From assembly GCA_964518335.1 (NCBI GenBank), contig CAZFDT010000040.1, positions 1 to 47,865 on the forward strand: 47,865 nt of DNA, read 5' to 3'. Numbering within the stretch: the stretch's first letter is position 1; each line of letters starts with the position of its first letter. Both the position numbers and the translations under genes were made by a program. Below, one piece after another: positions 32,667 to 41,016 of the stretch. This DNA comes from CAZFDT01 sp964518335. Its GTDB lineage: Bacteria; Planctomycetota; Phycisphaerae; Phycisphaerales; Phycisphaeraceae. A model generated the notes under the pieces. The model did no database searches. It worked only from the letters and a program-made list of their open reading frames with translations, and was not told where the DNA came from.

Positions 32667-32722
32667 CGTCTATGGCCATTGTGGCCGTGATTCATGGTCA
32701 TCTTTTATGCGAGGAGAATGTC

Positions 32723-33433
32723 ATGTATAAGCTGCTGGTCCATGGGTTGGTGTTGTTTGCCGTGGTGCTGACGCTGGAGACGACAGCGCAAGCGGTGATC
32801 TTGTCGCACAGTGGGGCGAGCGATCCCAGAAACGATGAAGGCTGGACACAGAAGGATCTCGTCCCGTTCCCGGCCAACGTCACGGCCGGCGTTGCGCCCG
32901 ACAGTACGCCGTCGTGGCGGATCAGCGATGCCAGCGGATCGGGGAACGGGTTCTATCAGAACACGTTCACCGCAGGCGATCTGCCCTCCGGCTCCGCATG
33001 GGTCCAGACCGTCAAGCTTCGCGTCCAATCCAATTCCAACGAATTTGCCCTCTTTTCCTACGTTTACGACGGTTCCACCTTCTTTCACTTCTACTACACC
33101 ACCGGTAAGCTGCGCTATCTCAACAGTGCAGGGCAGAGGGCCGACCTGTTGGCCGTGGATAACAATTCGGATTTTCGCACCTACAAATTCGCATACGATC
33201 CGAATGCCGACCAACTCAGCATCTCGGTGGACGGGGTGTTTCAGACATCCCTGGCGCGTTCGGCCTTCTTCAACGCCGCCAACACGCCCGGCCAGGCGTT
33301 CGGTGCAGGTGACTACGGCGGGCAAAGCGATTCACGCTGGGCAACGGTCTCGTTGGTCATCCCCGAGCCAGCCAGTTTCGCTCTGATGAGCCTGGCTGGC
33401 CTGCTGTTTGTAGCGCGAAGGCGGGGTGCTTGA
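32723..33433 (+). CDS. PEP-CTERM protein, single beta-sandwich domain, function unknown
   Basis: The 236-residue protein starts at ATG 32723 behind GAGGAGA. A signal peptide ends near TTAQA. The body has the alternating strands of a concanavalin-like jelly roll (WVQTVKLRVQSNSNEFALFS, FRTYKFAYDPNADQLSISV) but no motif that names a family. The C-terminus IPEPASFALMSLAGLLFVA plus arginines is a complete PEP-CTERM sorting signal. It follows the regulator by 56 bases and precedes the pseudopilin by 75. It may be a surface-bound glycan-binding protein of cassette C. Confidence 0.88.
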   Translation: MYKLLVHGLVLFAVVLTLETTAQAVILSHSGASDPRNDEGWTQKDLVPFPANVTAGVAPDSTPSWRISDASGSGNGFYQNTFTAGDLPSGSAWVQTVKLRVQSNSNEFALFSYVYDGSTFFHFYYTTGKLRYLNSAGQRADLLAVDNNSDFRTYKFAYDPNADQLSISVDGVFQTSLARSAFFNAANTPGQAFGAGDYGGQSDSRWATVSLVIPEPASFALMSLAGLLFVARRRGA

Positions 33434-33508
33434 ATTCGCAATCGCCACGGATCCACGTCGCTTACCCGCGGCGCGGGCGGTCGAGCGTTCGACGATGGAG
33501 CATAGGCC

Positions 33509-34153
33509 ATGACCATGACCGGCCCTGTAACACCTCGTCGTTTCCAGCGCGGGGGGTTCACGCTCATTGAGCTTCTTGTGGTGATTTCGGTCATCACATT
33601 GCTCATCGCCTTGTTGCTGCCGGCCTTGAGCAAGGCGCGGGATGCCGCCAATGCCGCCGTCTGCATGAGCCAGGTGCGCCAGATCGGCCTGGCGCTGACG
33701 GCTTACTGCGAGGATCACAAAGGATGGCTGCCCATCGTTCACCAGTTGGGCGGCGGCAACTACGTCTGGTGGGACCGCATGCTGCCTTACACCTATCCCG
33801 CCCACAGCAAGTACGCGTTCAGCCCTCTGCGCGACAAAGCCAACATCTTTCATTGCCCCGATCACGCCGCATCAGATCCAAGTTATTCGCTGAACTTCAA
33901 CAACTCCTGGGGCTTTGACATCAGTCGCGCCAAATTGCATGAAGTGGAATCCAACCAGGCGCTGGTCGCAGAGCAAGTGGGCGGCAAGTCGGGGATCGCC
34001 TTCTCGGTCCAGTGGTATTGGAGCATGTCGCCGACGAATTACATCCTCGACCCCAGGCACAGCGGGCAGACGAACGTTCTGTTTGGCGGGATGCACGTGC
34101 AGTCCAGATTGCGAGAGCAACTTGAGGATCAGCAATTGTGGCTGATTCCCTAA
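33509..34153 (+). CDS. Pseudopilin-like protein of cassette C
   Basis: This 214-residue protein is short for the group. The N-terminus has RGGFTLIELLVVISVITLL, a prepilin peptidase site with hydrophobic helix, then AAVCMSQVRQIGLALTAYCE, the usual following segment. The C-terminal part (HSGQTNVLFGGMHVQSRL) is equivalent to the DGH region of related proteins, but the Asp of DGH is replaced, giving GGMHV. The ATG at 33509 lacks a strong Shine-Dalgarno sequence; a second ATG two codons later is possible. It is followed after 22 bases by a large secreted protein gene. Confidence 0.9.
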   Translation: MTMTGPVTPRRFQRGGFTLIELLVVISVITLLIALLLPALSKARDAANAAVCMSQVRQIGLALTAYCEDHKGWLPIVHQLGGGNYVWWDRMLPYTYPAHSKYAFSPLRDKANIFHCPDHAASDPSYSLNFNNSWGFDISRAKLHEVESNQALVAEQVGGKSGIAFSVQWYWSMSPTNYILDPRHSGQTNVLFGGMHVQSRLREQLEDQQLWLIP

Positions 34154-34175
34154 AACCGCGAATAGGGGTTCGTGC

Positions 34176-36827
34176 ATGAGGCGAGTGAGTCGTTGGCTTT
34201 GCGTCCTGGTCGCGCTGCTTCCGGTTTGGGCAATCGCGGCGGGGGCGCCGCCGCAGGCGATCCTGAGTGAAGGTTTCGAGTCGTTGGACGGTGGCGGAGT
34301 CTTTCGTGGATGGCAGGTCGTCTCGGGGCATGTCGGCGTGATCCGCTCGGTGCGCACCGATGATGGCAAGGTCGCGGCCATCGTGAGCGTTCCCCCCGGC
34401 ACCGGGGCGCTAATCCTTCGCCGGCCTCTCGCGGCGCTGCCTCACACGGGTGATTTCACCTTGGAACTGCGCGCTCGCTGGATCGGGGGTAACGGCAAGC
34501 TCTCGGCCTTTCTGGGGAACTCGATTCATGCCAAGCAGGCCGATGGTGTGAAGCTGGAGTTTCACCGCGATCCGACCTGGCACCGCCTTGGCTGGTGGAC
34601 CTGCTACCAGGATGGCGAAGAACCGCACTATCAGACGTTGGGTGATTTGACAGACTGGTCAAGCGCGGTGTCCCAGGGCTGCATCCGCCATCCAGGCGCT
34701 CCGCCTGAGTTTCTATATCTTCGACTGGACCCGCTGGACGATCACGAAGTCAGCTTCGCGCTGGATCGGCTGGAATTGCGGCACGCGCCGGCCTGGCCGG
34801 TGCAGATGGTCCTTCAAAGCACGATATGGACCGATGCGTCGCTGCCCCTGGCGATTCTGCCGGCGGCTGAGGCGATGGACGGGAGCGCGGTTGATGTAAG
34901 CCTGGAGCTGCGCGACTCCAGCGGGGGGCTGGTGTGGCAGAGCGCCCGCACCATCACCGACGCGCCACTTCTGGAAGCGATTCAACGACCCGCGGTTGCG
35001 GAAACAGACTATCGGCTCGACGCCAGCGCGGTGCGTGATGGCGTTCGCTGGACGCGCCATTGGATCTTGTGGAGTGCGGTCGATCTGCATGGGCCACCTC
35101 AGGGGCGACAACACTCACGTGAGCTCGATCCTCCGACGCAATCGCGTCTGCAACTGTGGTCCGACCGTGCGCCTGCCGCGGCATATGAGCCGTCGGCGCT
35201 CATCCCGGCGGAGTGGCGCCTGGCGGATGAGGTCCCCGCCTCGTTCATGCCGAGTGCGCCAATCATCTTTTACCCAAGCGCCGGGCAACCCATCGGTCGC
35301 TATCGATCGCCGCTTCCATTTGAACACCGGCCGCATCCTGTGGTCAGTTTCCCCGGCACACAGGCCTTCGCGCTGATCGGGCTGCAGACACCCATCGACT
35401 TGCGCGGTGTGTCGGCCACACTGATGCTCGATTCCATCCCGTCGGCATGGCACGGGCGCGTGCAGTTGCGTCGCATGCTGGACATGCCCAAGCCCATTGA
35501 TCCGGTCGGCAAGCGGTACACCTGGGCGGATGGACCGTTCGTGCACGACGACGCAACGGTGGACCTGGCTGCTGGCACATCGTCGTTCTGGTTGCTGGTG
35601 CTGGACCTCCCACCTGGCGCGCCGGCAGGCCGGTTCGAGGCTCGCGTCGAGCTGCGCGGCGCGGAGTTGTCCTCCCCGGTCACAGCAGGCATTCCAGTAG
35701 AGGTGTACCCCATTCGACTCGACGCCGCGCGTTCCAAGTTCGCGATCTACTTCGGACCCTTCTTTGACGAAACCACGCGACTGGCTCACTATCGTGACAT
35801 GCGCGCGATCGGCGCGGACACGGCCATTCTTTACAACGTCTCTCCGGCGCAGATCGCATATCGCGGCGGACAACTGCAGGTGAGCCTTGAGCAATACGCG
35901 CGTGAGATCGCGCTGTGCCGCGAGGCCGGCTTGGCCGGCGATGATGTGCCGTGGATTGCGGACATGCGTTTTCTCGAGGCCCAGATCACCCGACTCAGCG
36001 AACGTCTGGAGGCCGATCCGGCGGCGGATGAGATCGTATTGGATGGGCGCGATCCGCACGTGGCGCCCAATGGCAGTGCCCGCGAGCAGCAGCTTTTTCT
36101 GGAATTGATGCAGCACCTGCGAGCTGCCTGCACCTCGCCGTCGTGGCCCCGGGTCGTCTGGTGTTTGCCGCAGGATGAGTTCGAGTGGGGCGTGCGAAAA
36201 CAACAGGTCAAACGTTTTGCGCCACTGATCCGCCAGGCTGGATTCAGCACCGTCGTTACGTCGGACGCGGTGCGGTGGGGATTTGACGGGGCGCAGGTGC
36301 TCGACGAGATGATCGATCAGCGGATGTACCTTCATCTGACGCCGGAGATGGACCAGTACACGCGAGCCGCCGGTGACGGCTTACACTTCTATGGGCTCGC
36401 GGGGACGCCGCTGCAGTGGGCGTACTTTGCCTGGCGGTACAAGCCGGGCATCATCGCCGGTTGGGCGTACCTCTGGCCGGTCGGCGGAGGGTTCTATTCG
36501 CCGATCGATCAAGGCAGTTGGAGTGCCGGGGAGCATATGGCCTGGCCGGGCGCGCGTGGGCCTTTGCCCGGTCTGCTCGCGTTACGCACCACGCAGGCCA
36601 TCGTGGACGCCCGTCTGCTGGCGACGGCGGATCGCCAGTTGCAGGTGGATCCCGAAAGCCGGCAAGCCAAACGTCTGCAGGCGGCGTGGGCGGCCATCTG
36701 GCGCCATGTTCCGCTGGACGGATGGGCTTTTCGCCAAGCCATGGCCACCGGCTCGCTTCCTCAGGGCAATGCCGATGCGTGGCGCCGCGTGCTCGCCGAG
36801 CATATCGTGCCGGAGGAGCGGCCATGA
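34176..36827 (+). CDS. Large secreted protein of unknown function, probable glycoside-hydrolase-like fold
   Basis: The 883-residue protein has a signal peptide (VALLPVWAIAAG). Residues about 28-200 look like a carbohydrate-binding jelly roll (EGFESLDGGGVFRGWQVVSG, FTLELRARWIGGNGKLSAF). Ig-like segments follow to about residue 515. The remaining part, from SKFAIYFGPFFDETTRLAHY on, reads like a (beta/alpha)8 barrel with regular alternation (GADTAILYNVSPAQIA, RVVWCLPQDEFEWG, HFYGLAGTPLQWAYFAWRYK). Acidic residues in PQDEFEW and TPEMDQY are possible catalytic candidates, but no known GH family was recognised. Its stop overlaps the next start in ATGA. It likely acts on the glycan of cassette C. 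Confidence 0.75.
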   Translation: MRRVSRWLCVLVALLPVWAIAAGAPPQAILSEGFESLDGGGVFRGWQVVSGHVGVIRSVRTDDGKVAAIVSVPPGTGALILRRPLAALPHTGDFTLELRARWIGGNGKLSAFLGNSIHAKQADGVKLEFHRDPTWHRLGWWTCYQDGEEPHYQTLGDLTDWSSAVSQGCIRHPGAPPEFLYLRLDPLDDHEVSFALDRLELRHAPAWPVQMVLQSTIWTDASLPLAILPAAEAMDGSAVDVSLELRDSSGGLVWQSARTITDAPLLEAIQRPAVAETDYRLDASAVRDGVRWTRHWILWSAVDLHGPPQGRQHSRELDPPTQSRLQLWSDRAPAAAYEPSALIPAEWRLADEVPASFMPSAPIIFYPSAGQPIGRYRSPLPFEHRPHPVVSFPGTQAFALIGLQTPIDLRGVSATLMLDSIPSAWHGRVQLRRMLDMPKPIDPVGKRYTWADGPFVHDDATVDLAAGTSSFWLLVLDLPPGAPAGRFEARVELRGAELSSPVTAGIPVEVYPIRLDAARSKFAIYFGPFFDETTRLAHYRDMRAIGADTAILYNVSPAQIAYRGGQLQVSLEQYAREIALCREAGLAGDDVPWIADMRFLEAQITRLSERLEADPAADEIVLDGRDPHVAPNGSAREQQLFLELMQHLRAACTSPSWPRVVWCLPQDEFEWGVRKQQVKRFAPLIRQAGFSTVVTSDAVRWGFDGAQVLDEMIDQRMYLHLTPEMDQYTRAAGDGLHFYGLAGTPLQWAYFAWRYKPGIIAGWAYLWPVGGGFYSPIDQGSWSAGEHMAWPGARGPLPGLLALRTTQAIVDARLLATADRQLQVDPESRQAKRLQAAWAAIWRHVPLDGWAFRQAMATGSLPQGNADAWRRVLAEHIVPEERP

Positions 36828-37954
36828 GCGCTGTACCTTTGGGCGGCATGATCGAAAGCATCGCCCCTGCACGGGAAGGCATCCAAAATATCTGTCCTCA
36901 GTTCCGACAAAGAATTCTGGGCTACCTCGATCGGGTTTTTGCGCGGGACGGCGATTTTCCATTTTACGAAAACCCCGGCTCCTCCAACGGATCGAATTTG
37001 GAAACAGCGCCCTGTGCCCTGATGTGTCTGCAGCACGTCCACTGTCCTGAGTGGATTGAAGAATTGCGACCGAGGCTCCTGCCTGCAATCGACCGCTATT
37101 ACGATCCACAAACGCGGACATATCGGGATACCGAGGACAGATACACGACCGAAGTGACAGGCGCCTGGCGATTGCACAATGATGCGGTCGCACGGCGCGC
37201 GATCGGCATTCTGGGGACGCAAGCTCGTCCCGAGCCAGACTCGATGCAGTACCTGGCGTTTTTCCCGTGGGCCCAACCCTTCCAGAATGACCCGGAGGGT
37301 TGGATTGAACGTCTCTTCGAGCAAAATGCCCGCAGTGCCGCAAAGGAGACTTTTCAGTACATGACCCTCTACTGCAAACTCAACAGGATCCGATGTTATG
37401 CGCAGTTTGATGACCACTTGAGGCGGATCATTCAGTGCCTGGAGTCGAAGCGTGACTCGACGACGGGGTTTATTGGTCACGCGCCGGGGGGCGCGATGGG
37501 TTGGGCGATGCGCGGGTTCCGCAACATGTCGCGAGAGTTCTACTGGCCGATGGGGGTGCCCCAGCCGATGCGGGAATTGGTGATGGACAGCACGCTGGCA
37601 TGCCAGAACGCCGACGGCTCCTTCGACGATCGTGGCATGTGTGCGAACATGGACGCGGTGGAGCTTTTGGCCGAGTATGCTTTGCAGACGGGGCACCGAT
37701 GTCAGGAGGTGATCGATGCCGTCCGGCGGTGTGTGGGCTTCATCTTCAGCCGCCTTTCGCTGTCGTGCGGAGGCTTCCGCTTCGAGCTTTCCGAGTGCCC
37801 CGATCCCGAGCGACAGGGATACGGCTCGGCCAAAGTGACGGTGGGGACGGCGTTTGTCCTCTATACGATCCGCTTCTGGCAAGCCATCGACAGCAGCGCG
37901 CGAGACGATCTGGCGGCCGCTTGGCCGGCGGTGGTCTGCCACGACCACATGTAA
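36824..37954 (+). CDS. Cytoplasmic alpha/alpha-toroid-like protein, function unknown
   Basis: The 376-residue protein starts at an ATG overlapping the previous stop (ATGA), behind GGAGGAG. It has no signal peptide. The sequence is helical, with repeating aromatic-rich helices and a QNADGSFDDRGMCANMDAVE segment. That segment resembles the QxxDGSF turns of prenyltransferase/squalene-cyclase or glycan-lyase toroids. The DG-F turn occurs once clearly; others are degenerate. It could be a lyase or hydrolase working on imported oligosaccharides, or a terpenoid-like enzyme. Coupling to a secreted glycan-acting gene and a nearby sugar importer favours the former. Identity uncertain. Confidence 0.6.
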   Translation: MSAVPLGGMIESIAPAREGIQNICPQFRQRILGYLDRVFARDGDFPFYENPGSSNGSNLETAPCALMCLQHVHCPEWIEELRPRLLPAIDRYYDPQTRTYRDTEDRYTTEVTGAWRLHNDAVARRAIGILGTQARPEPDSMQYLAFFPWAQPFQNDPEGWIERLFEQNARSAAKETFQYMTLYCKLNRIRCYAQFDDHLRRIIQCLESKRDSTTGFIGHAPGGAMGWAMRGFRNMSREFYWPMGVPQPMRELVMDSTLACQNADGSFDDRGMCANMDAVELLAEYALQTGHRCQEVIDAVRRCVGFIFSRLSLSCGGFRFELSECPDPERQGYGSAKVTVGTAFVLYTIRFWQAIDSSARDDLAAAWPAVVCHDHM

Positions 37955-38452
37955 TGCGCCGGGACAAACCATGGCGGCCACCTCGGGAAATATCCCCGGC
38001 GAGGACTATGCGCCGCGCGGGGCGGGGGTAGAATCGAGGGATGAGGGTTCAGGGATCGGGGACCGGGGACCGGGGGGGCAGAAGGTCAGAGTCGCAAGTC
38101 GCAAGTCGAAGAGTCGCAAGTCGGAAGGCAGGGCCGTATGGTGCTCGGTATCGATACATCAGACCTCAGACATCAGCCATCAGACCTCAGAGAAGACCTC
38201 GGCCAACGGCCCACGTGTGGTCTCGATGGGTGAAGGTGAAAACCCAGTGATTCCGATTAACGCCCCGGCTGGCTTTGGGGGTGCGGAGGACGGGCGCGCC
38301 GTTACTGCGGCCGCAGGATCGTGCCGGTGACGCTGATGCGGGCGCGTGCAGCCGATCTTACCAGCACTCCCGATGCGATTGCGGGTATCCTATTCGGTGC
38401 GGTGCTGACGACCGCGGCGGTTCATTTTCGATGTTTTCATGGGAGGTTGGCG
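37955..38452. other. Intergenic region with short direct repeats, no supported gene
   Basis: About 500 bases lie before the sugar-binding protein gene. The frame upstream of 38453 is open from 38321, but it has no good ribosome-binding site and would bury the signal peptide, so I treat it as non-coding. The region contains two small repeat clusters at 38091-38123 and 38157-38191 and a run of GGGGACC repeats near 38060. No terminator with a T-run and no clear promoter could be assigned. Confidence 0.55.
38091..38191. repeat. Two clusters of short direct repeats (GTCGCAA and CATCAG types)
   Basis: GTCGCAA-GTCGCAA-GTCGAAGA-GTCGCAA-GTCG spans 38091-38123. CATCAGACCTCAGA occurs at 38157-38170 and exactly again at 38178-38191 with CATCAGC between. 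The 13-mer GAGTCGCAAGTCG is present at 38089 and 38111, and once more inside the GGA-rich RNA at 6197. Unit length, spacing and lack of protospacer-like variation exclude a CRISPR array. Confidence 0.7.
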
Positions 38453-39424
38453 ATGACTGCTCGTGTCATGATTCTGGTGATCGCGGTGATCGGCACTGTG
38501 CTGGCGATGATCGTCTCGGCGTCGGCATCGGCCCAGGACCGGAAGCAGACGATCGCGGTGATCCCCAAGGGCACGACGCACGTCTTCTGGAAGAGTGTGG
38601 AGGCCGGGGCGCGCAAGGCCGGCGCGGAGCTGGGCGTCGAGATCGCGTGGAAGGGGCCACTCAAGGAAAACGACCGGGCGCAACAGATCGCCATCGTGGA
38701 GCAGTTTGTGAGCGAGGGTGTGGCGGCGCTCGTGCTGGCGCCGCTGGACCACGTAGCGCTGAAGCGGCCGGTGGCTTCGGCGGGCCAGCGGAAGATCCCG
38801 GTGGTGATCATCGACTCGGCGCTGGAGGGCGAGTCGGGGACCGATTTTGCCAGCTTCGTGGCGACGGACAACCGCAAGGGCGGGCAGATGGGCGGCAAGG
38901 AACTGGCGCGGCTGCTGGGGGGCCAGGGCAAGGTCGTGCTGCTTCGCTACCAGGAGGGATCGGCCAGCACGATGGAGCGCGAGGCGGGGTTCCTGGAGGC
39001 GATTGCCGAGCACGAAGGCATCGCGCTGATCGTGGACAACCAGTACGCCGGCGCGACGGCGGCGGAAGCGCAGAACGCATCGATGAACATTCTCGACAAG
39101 CTGCGTCAGGCCGATGGCGTGTTCTGCCCGAACGAGTCGAGCACCTTCGGGATGCTGCTGGCGTTGCGTCAGTCGGGGTTGGCGGGCAAGCTCAAGTTCG
39201 TGGGTTTCGACACGTCACCACCGCTGCTGGCGGCACTGCGCAAAGGAGAACTGCAGGCGCTGGTGGCGCAGAACCCGACGAAGATGGGATACGAAGGCGT
39301 CAAGACCGCCGTCGCGGCACTGCGTGGCGAGAAGGTGGCCCCGCGCATCGACACGGGCGTCGTGCTGATCACCCGCGACAATCTCGACAGTGCTGACGTC
39401 AAAGCCATGCTGGGCGGTGAGTGA
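38453..39424 (+). CDS. Periplasmic sugar-binding protein of ABC importer (Peripla_BP_4)
   Basis: The 323-residue protein uses the ATG 38453 behind GGGAGG. A signal peptide ends near SASASAQ; no lipobox Cys is present, so it is probably free in the periplasm. The body follows the ribose-binding type: IAVIPKGTTHVFWKSVEAGA, the AIVEQFVSEGVAALVLAPLD region, PVVIIDSALEG, VFCPNESSTFGMLLAL, and LKFVGFDTSPPLLAALRKG. The ligand is probably a monosaccharide or small glycoside and cannot be told from sequence. ATPase and permease genes follow in the same direction, and cassette C lies upstream, which suggests uptake of its products. Confidence 0.92.
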   Translation: MTARVMILVIAVIGTVLAMIVSASASAQDRKQTIAVIPKGTTHVFWKSVEAGARKAGAELGVEIAWKGPLKENDRAQQIAIVEQFVSEGVAALVLAPLDHVALKRPVASAGQRKIPVVIIDSALEGESGTDFASFVATDNRKGGQMGGKELARLLGGQGKVVLLRYQEGSASTMEREAGFLEAIAEHEGIALIVDNQYAGATAAEAQNASMNILDKLRQADGVFCPNESSTFGMLLALRQSGLAGKLKFVGFDTSPPLLAALRKGELQALVAQNPTKMGYEGVKTAVAALRGEKVAPRIDTGVVLITRDNLDSADVKAMLGGE

Positions 39425-39492
39425 AAGCCCAGGTGTGGCACGCAGATCGCAGAATGCGCGGCACATGGCGCTGCGCTTGCTGGTCACGCCAC

Positions 39493-41016
39493 ATGGCAAC
39501 CTCCTCCGCCCCTGCTCGCCTGCAGATGCACAACGTCCACAAGCGTTTCGGCGCCACCGTCGCGCTGGCGGGCGTGGACCTGGAGGTGCATCAGGGCCAG
39601 GTGCTGGCGATGGTCGGCGAAAATGGCGCGGGCAAGAGCACGCTGATGAAGGTCCTCTCGGGCGCGCACCGCGCCGACGATGGTCGAATGTGGCTCGATG
39701 GCCAACCCTATGCACCGTCGGGTCCGCTCGAAGCGAGGCGGGCGGGCGTGGCGATGATATACCAGGAGCTGTCGCTGGCGCCGCACCTGTCGGTGATGGA
39801 GAACATCCTGCTTGGCGTGGAACCGCGCGTTGCCGGCCTGGTGCGTTGGCGGCGTGTGCGTGAGACGGCACGACAAGCCTTGCTGGATATGGGGCGCGAC
39901 GATATTCCGCTGGACGCGCCGGCCGGAAGCCTGTCGGTGGGGCGGCAGCAGCTTGTCGAAATCGCCCGTGCCGTGGCGGTCGGCGCGAGAGTTCTGGTGC
40001 TCGATGAGCCGACCAGTTCGCTGGCGGCGGCCGATATTGTGCGGCTGTTCGAGCTGGTGCGTCGCCTCAAGGCCAGGGGCTACGCCATCATCTACATCAG
40101 TCATTTCCTCGAGGAGGTGACGACCATCAGCGACCGCTTCACCGTGCTGCGCGACGGGCGGACGGTGGGCGGCGGGGCGACGGCCGACATCACCCACGAC
40201 CAGATCATCCGCCTGATGGTGGGCCGCGACGTGTCCGACCTGTATCCGCGCACGGCCCGCACGCCAGGCGAGGTGGTGCTGCAGTTGCATAGCCTGGCGG
40301 GGCGTGTCAAGCCGCAGGCGGCGACGCTGGCGCTGCGTCGTGGCGAGGTGCTGGGCGTGGCCGGGCTCGTCGGCGCCGGCCGCACCGAGCTGCTCCGGGC
40401 GGTGTTCGGGCTGGACCCGGTATGCAGTGGGCGCCTGAAGGTCCATCTGCACGAGGGCCCCGCTTCGCCCGCACGGCGCTGGCGCCAGGGCGTGGGTCTG
40501 GTGAGCGAGGACCGCAAGAGCGAGGGCCTGGCGCTGTCGCTGAGCGTTGCCGACAACCTGACGCTGTCGTATCTGCGGCCGGCAGGTCGGGCGGGTCTGC
40601 TATGGCCTCGCCGCCAACGTCGCCTCGCCGAGCATTGGGCCTCCAGACTTCGAGTTAAGTGCAGCAGCACCAGCCAGGCCGTGGGCGATCTGTCCGGCGG
40701 TAATCAGCAGAAAGTCGCCCTCGCTCGCTTGCTCCATCACGATTGCGACGTGCTGCTGCTGGATGAGCCGACGCGCGGCATCGACGTGAGCTCCAAGGCC
40801 GAAATCTACCACCTCATCGACGATCTGGCCCGCCAGGGCAAGGCGATTCTCATGGTCAGCAGCTATCTGCCCGAGTTACTTGGCGTGTGTGATCGCGTGG
40901 CAGTGATGCACCGGGGTCGCCTTGGCGCCGCGCGATCCGTCGCCGACACCAGTGAAGATCAGATCATGGCCGAGGCCACCGGCGCCGTCGCGGCCGCATC
41001 GGAGGCAACCGCATGA
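39493..41016 (+). CDS. Sugar ABC importer ATP-binding protein (RbsA/MglA type, two NBDs)
   Basis: The 507-residue protein has the normal length for RbsA/MglA. A GTG-start extension to 39421 would overlap the binding-protein gene and adds no homologous sequence, so ATG 39493 is preferred although its Shine-Dalgarno is weak. The first nucleotide-binding domain has Walker A GENGAGKST (42-50), signature LSVGRQQLVEIAR and Walker B VLVLDEPTSSL. The second has the degenerate Walker A GLVGAGRTEL usual in this family, signature LSGGNQQKVALAR, and LLLDEPTRGID. It is cytoplasmic and powers the permease encoded next, whose start overlaps its stop in ATGA. Confidence 0.95.
   Translation: MATSSAPARLQMHNVHKRFGATVALAGVDLEVHQGQVLAMVGENGAGKSTLMKVLSGAHRADDGRMWLDGQPYAPSGPLEARRAGVAMIYQELSLAPHLSVMENILLGVEPRVAGLVRWRRVRETARQALLDMGRDDIPLDAPAGSLSVGRQQLVEIARAVAVGARVLVLDEPTSSLAAADIVRLFELVRRLKARGYAIIYISHFLEEVTTISDRFTVLRDGRTVGGGATADITHDQIIRLMVGRDVSDLYPRTARTPGEVVLQLHSLAGRVKPQAATLALRRGEVLGVAGLVGAGRTELLRAVFGLDPVCSGRLKVHLHEGPASPARRWRQGVGLVSEDRKSEGLALSLSVADNLTLSYLRPAGRAGLLWPRRQRRLAEHWASRLRVKCSSTSQAVGDLSGGNQQKVALARLLHHDCDVLLLDEPTRGIDVSSKAEIYHLIDDLARQGKAILMVSSYLPELLGVCDRVAVMHRGRLGAARSVADTSEDQIMAEATGAVAAASEATA

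Noticed and set aside
38091..38191. Possible CRISPR array
   Set aside because: Units are only 7-14 bases and irregular, without unique spacers of uniform length, and no cas genes are present.
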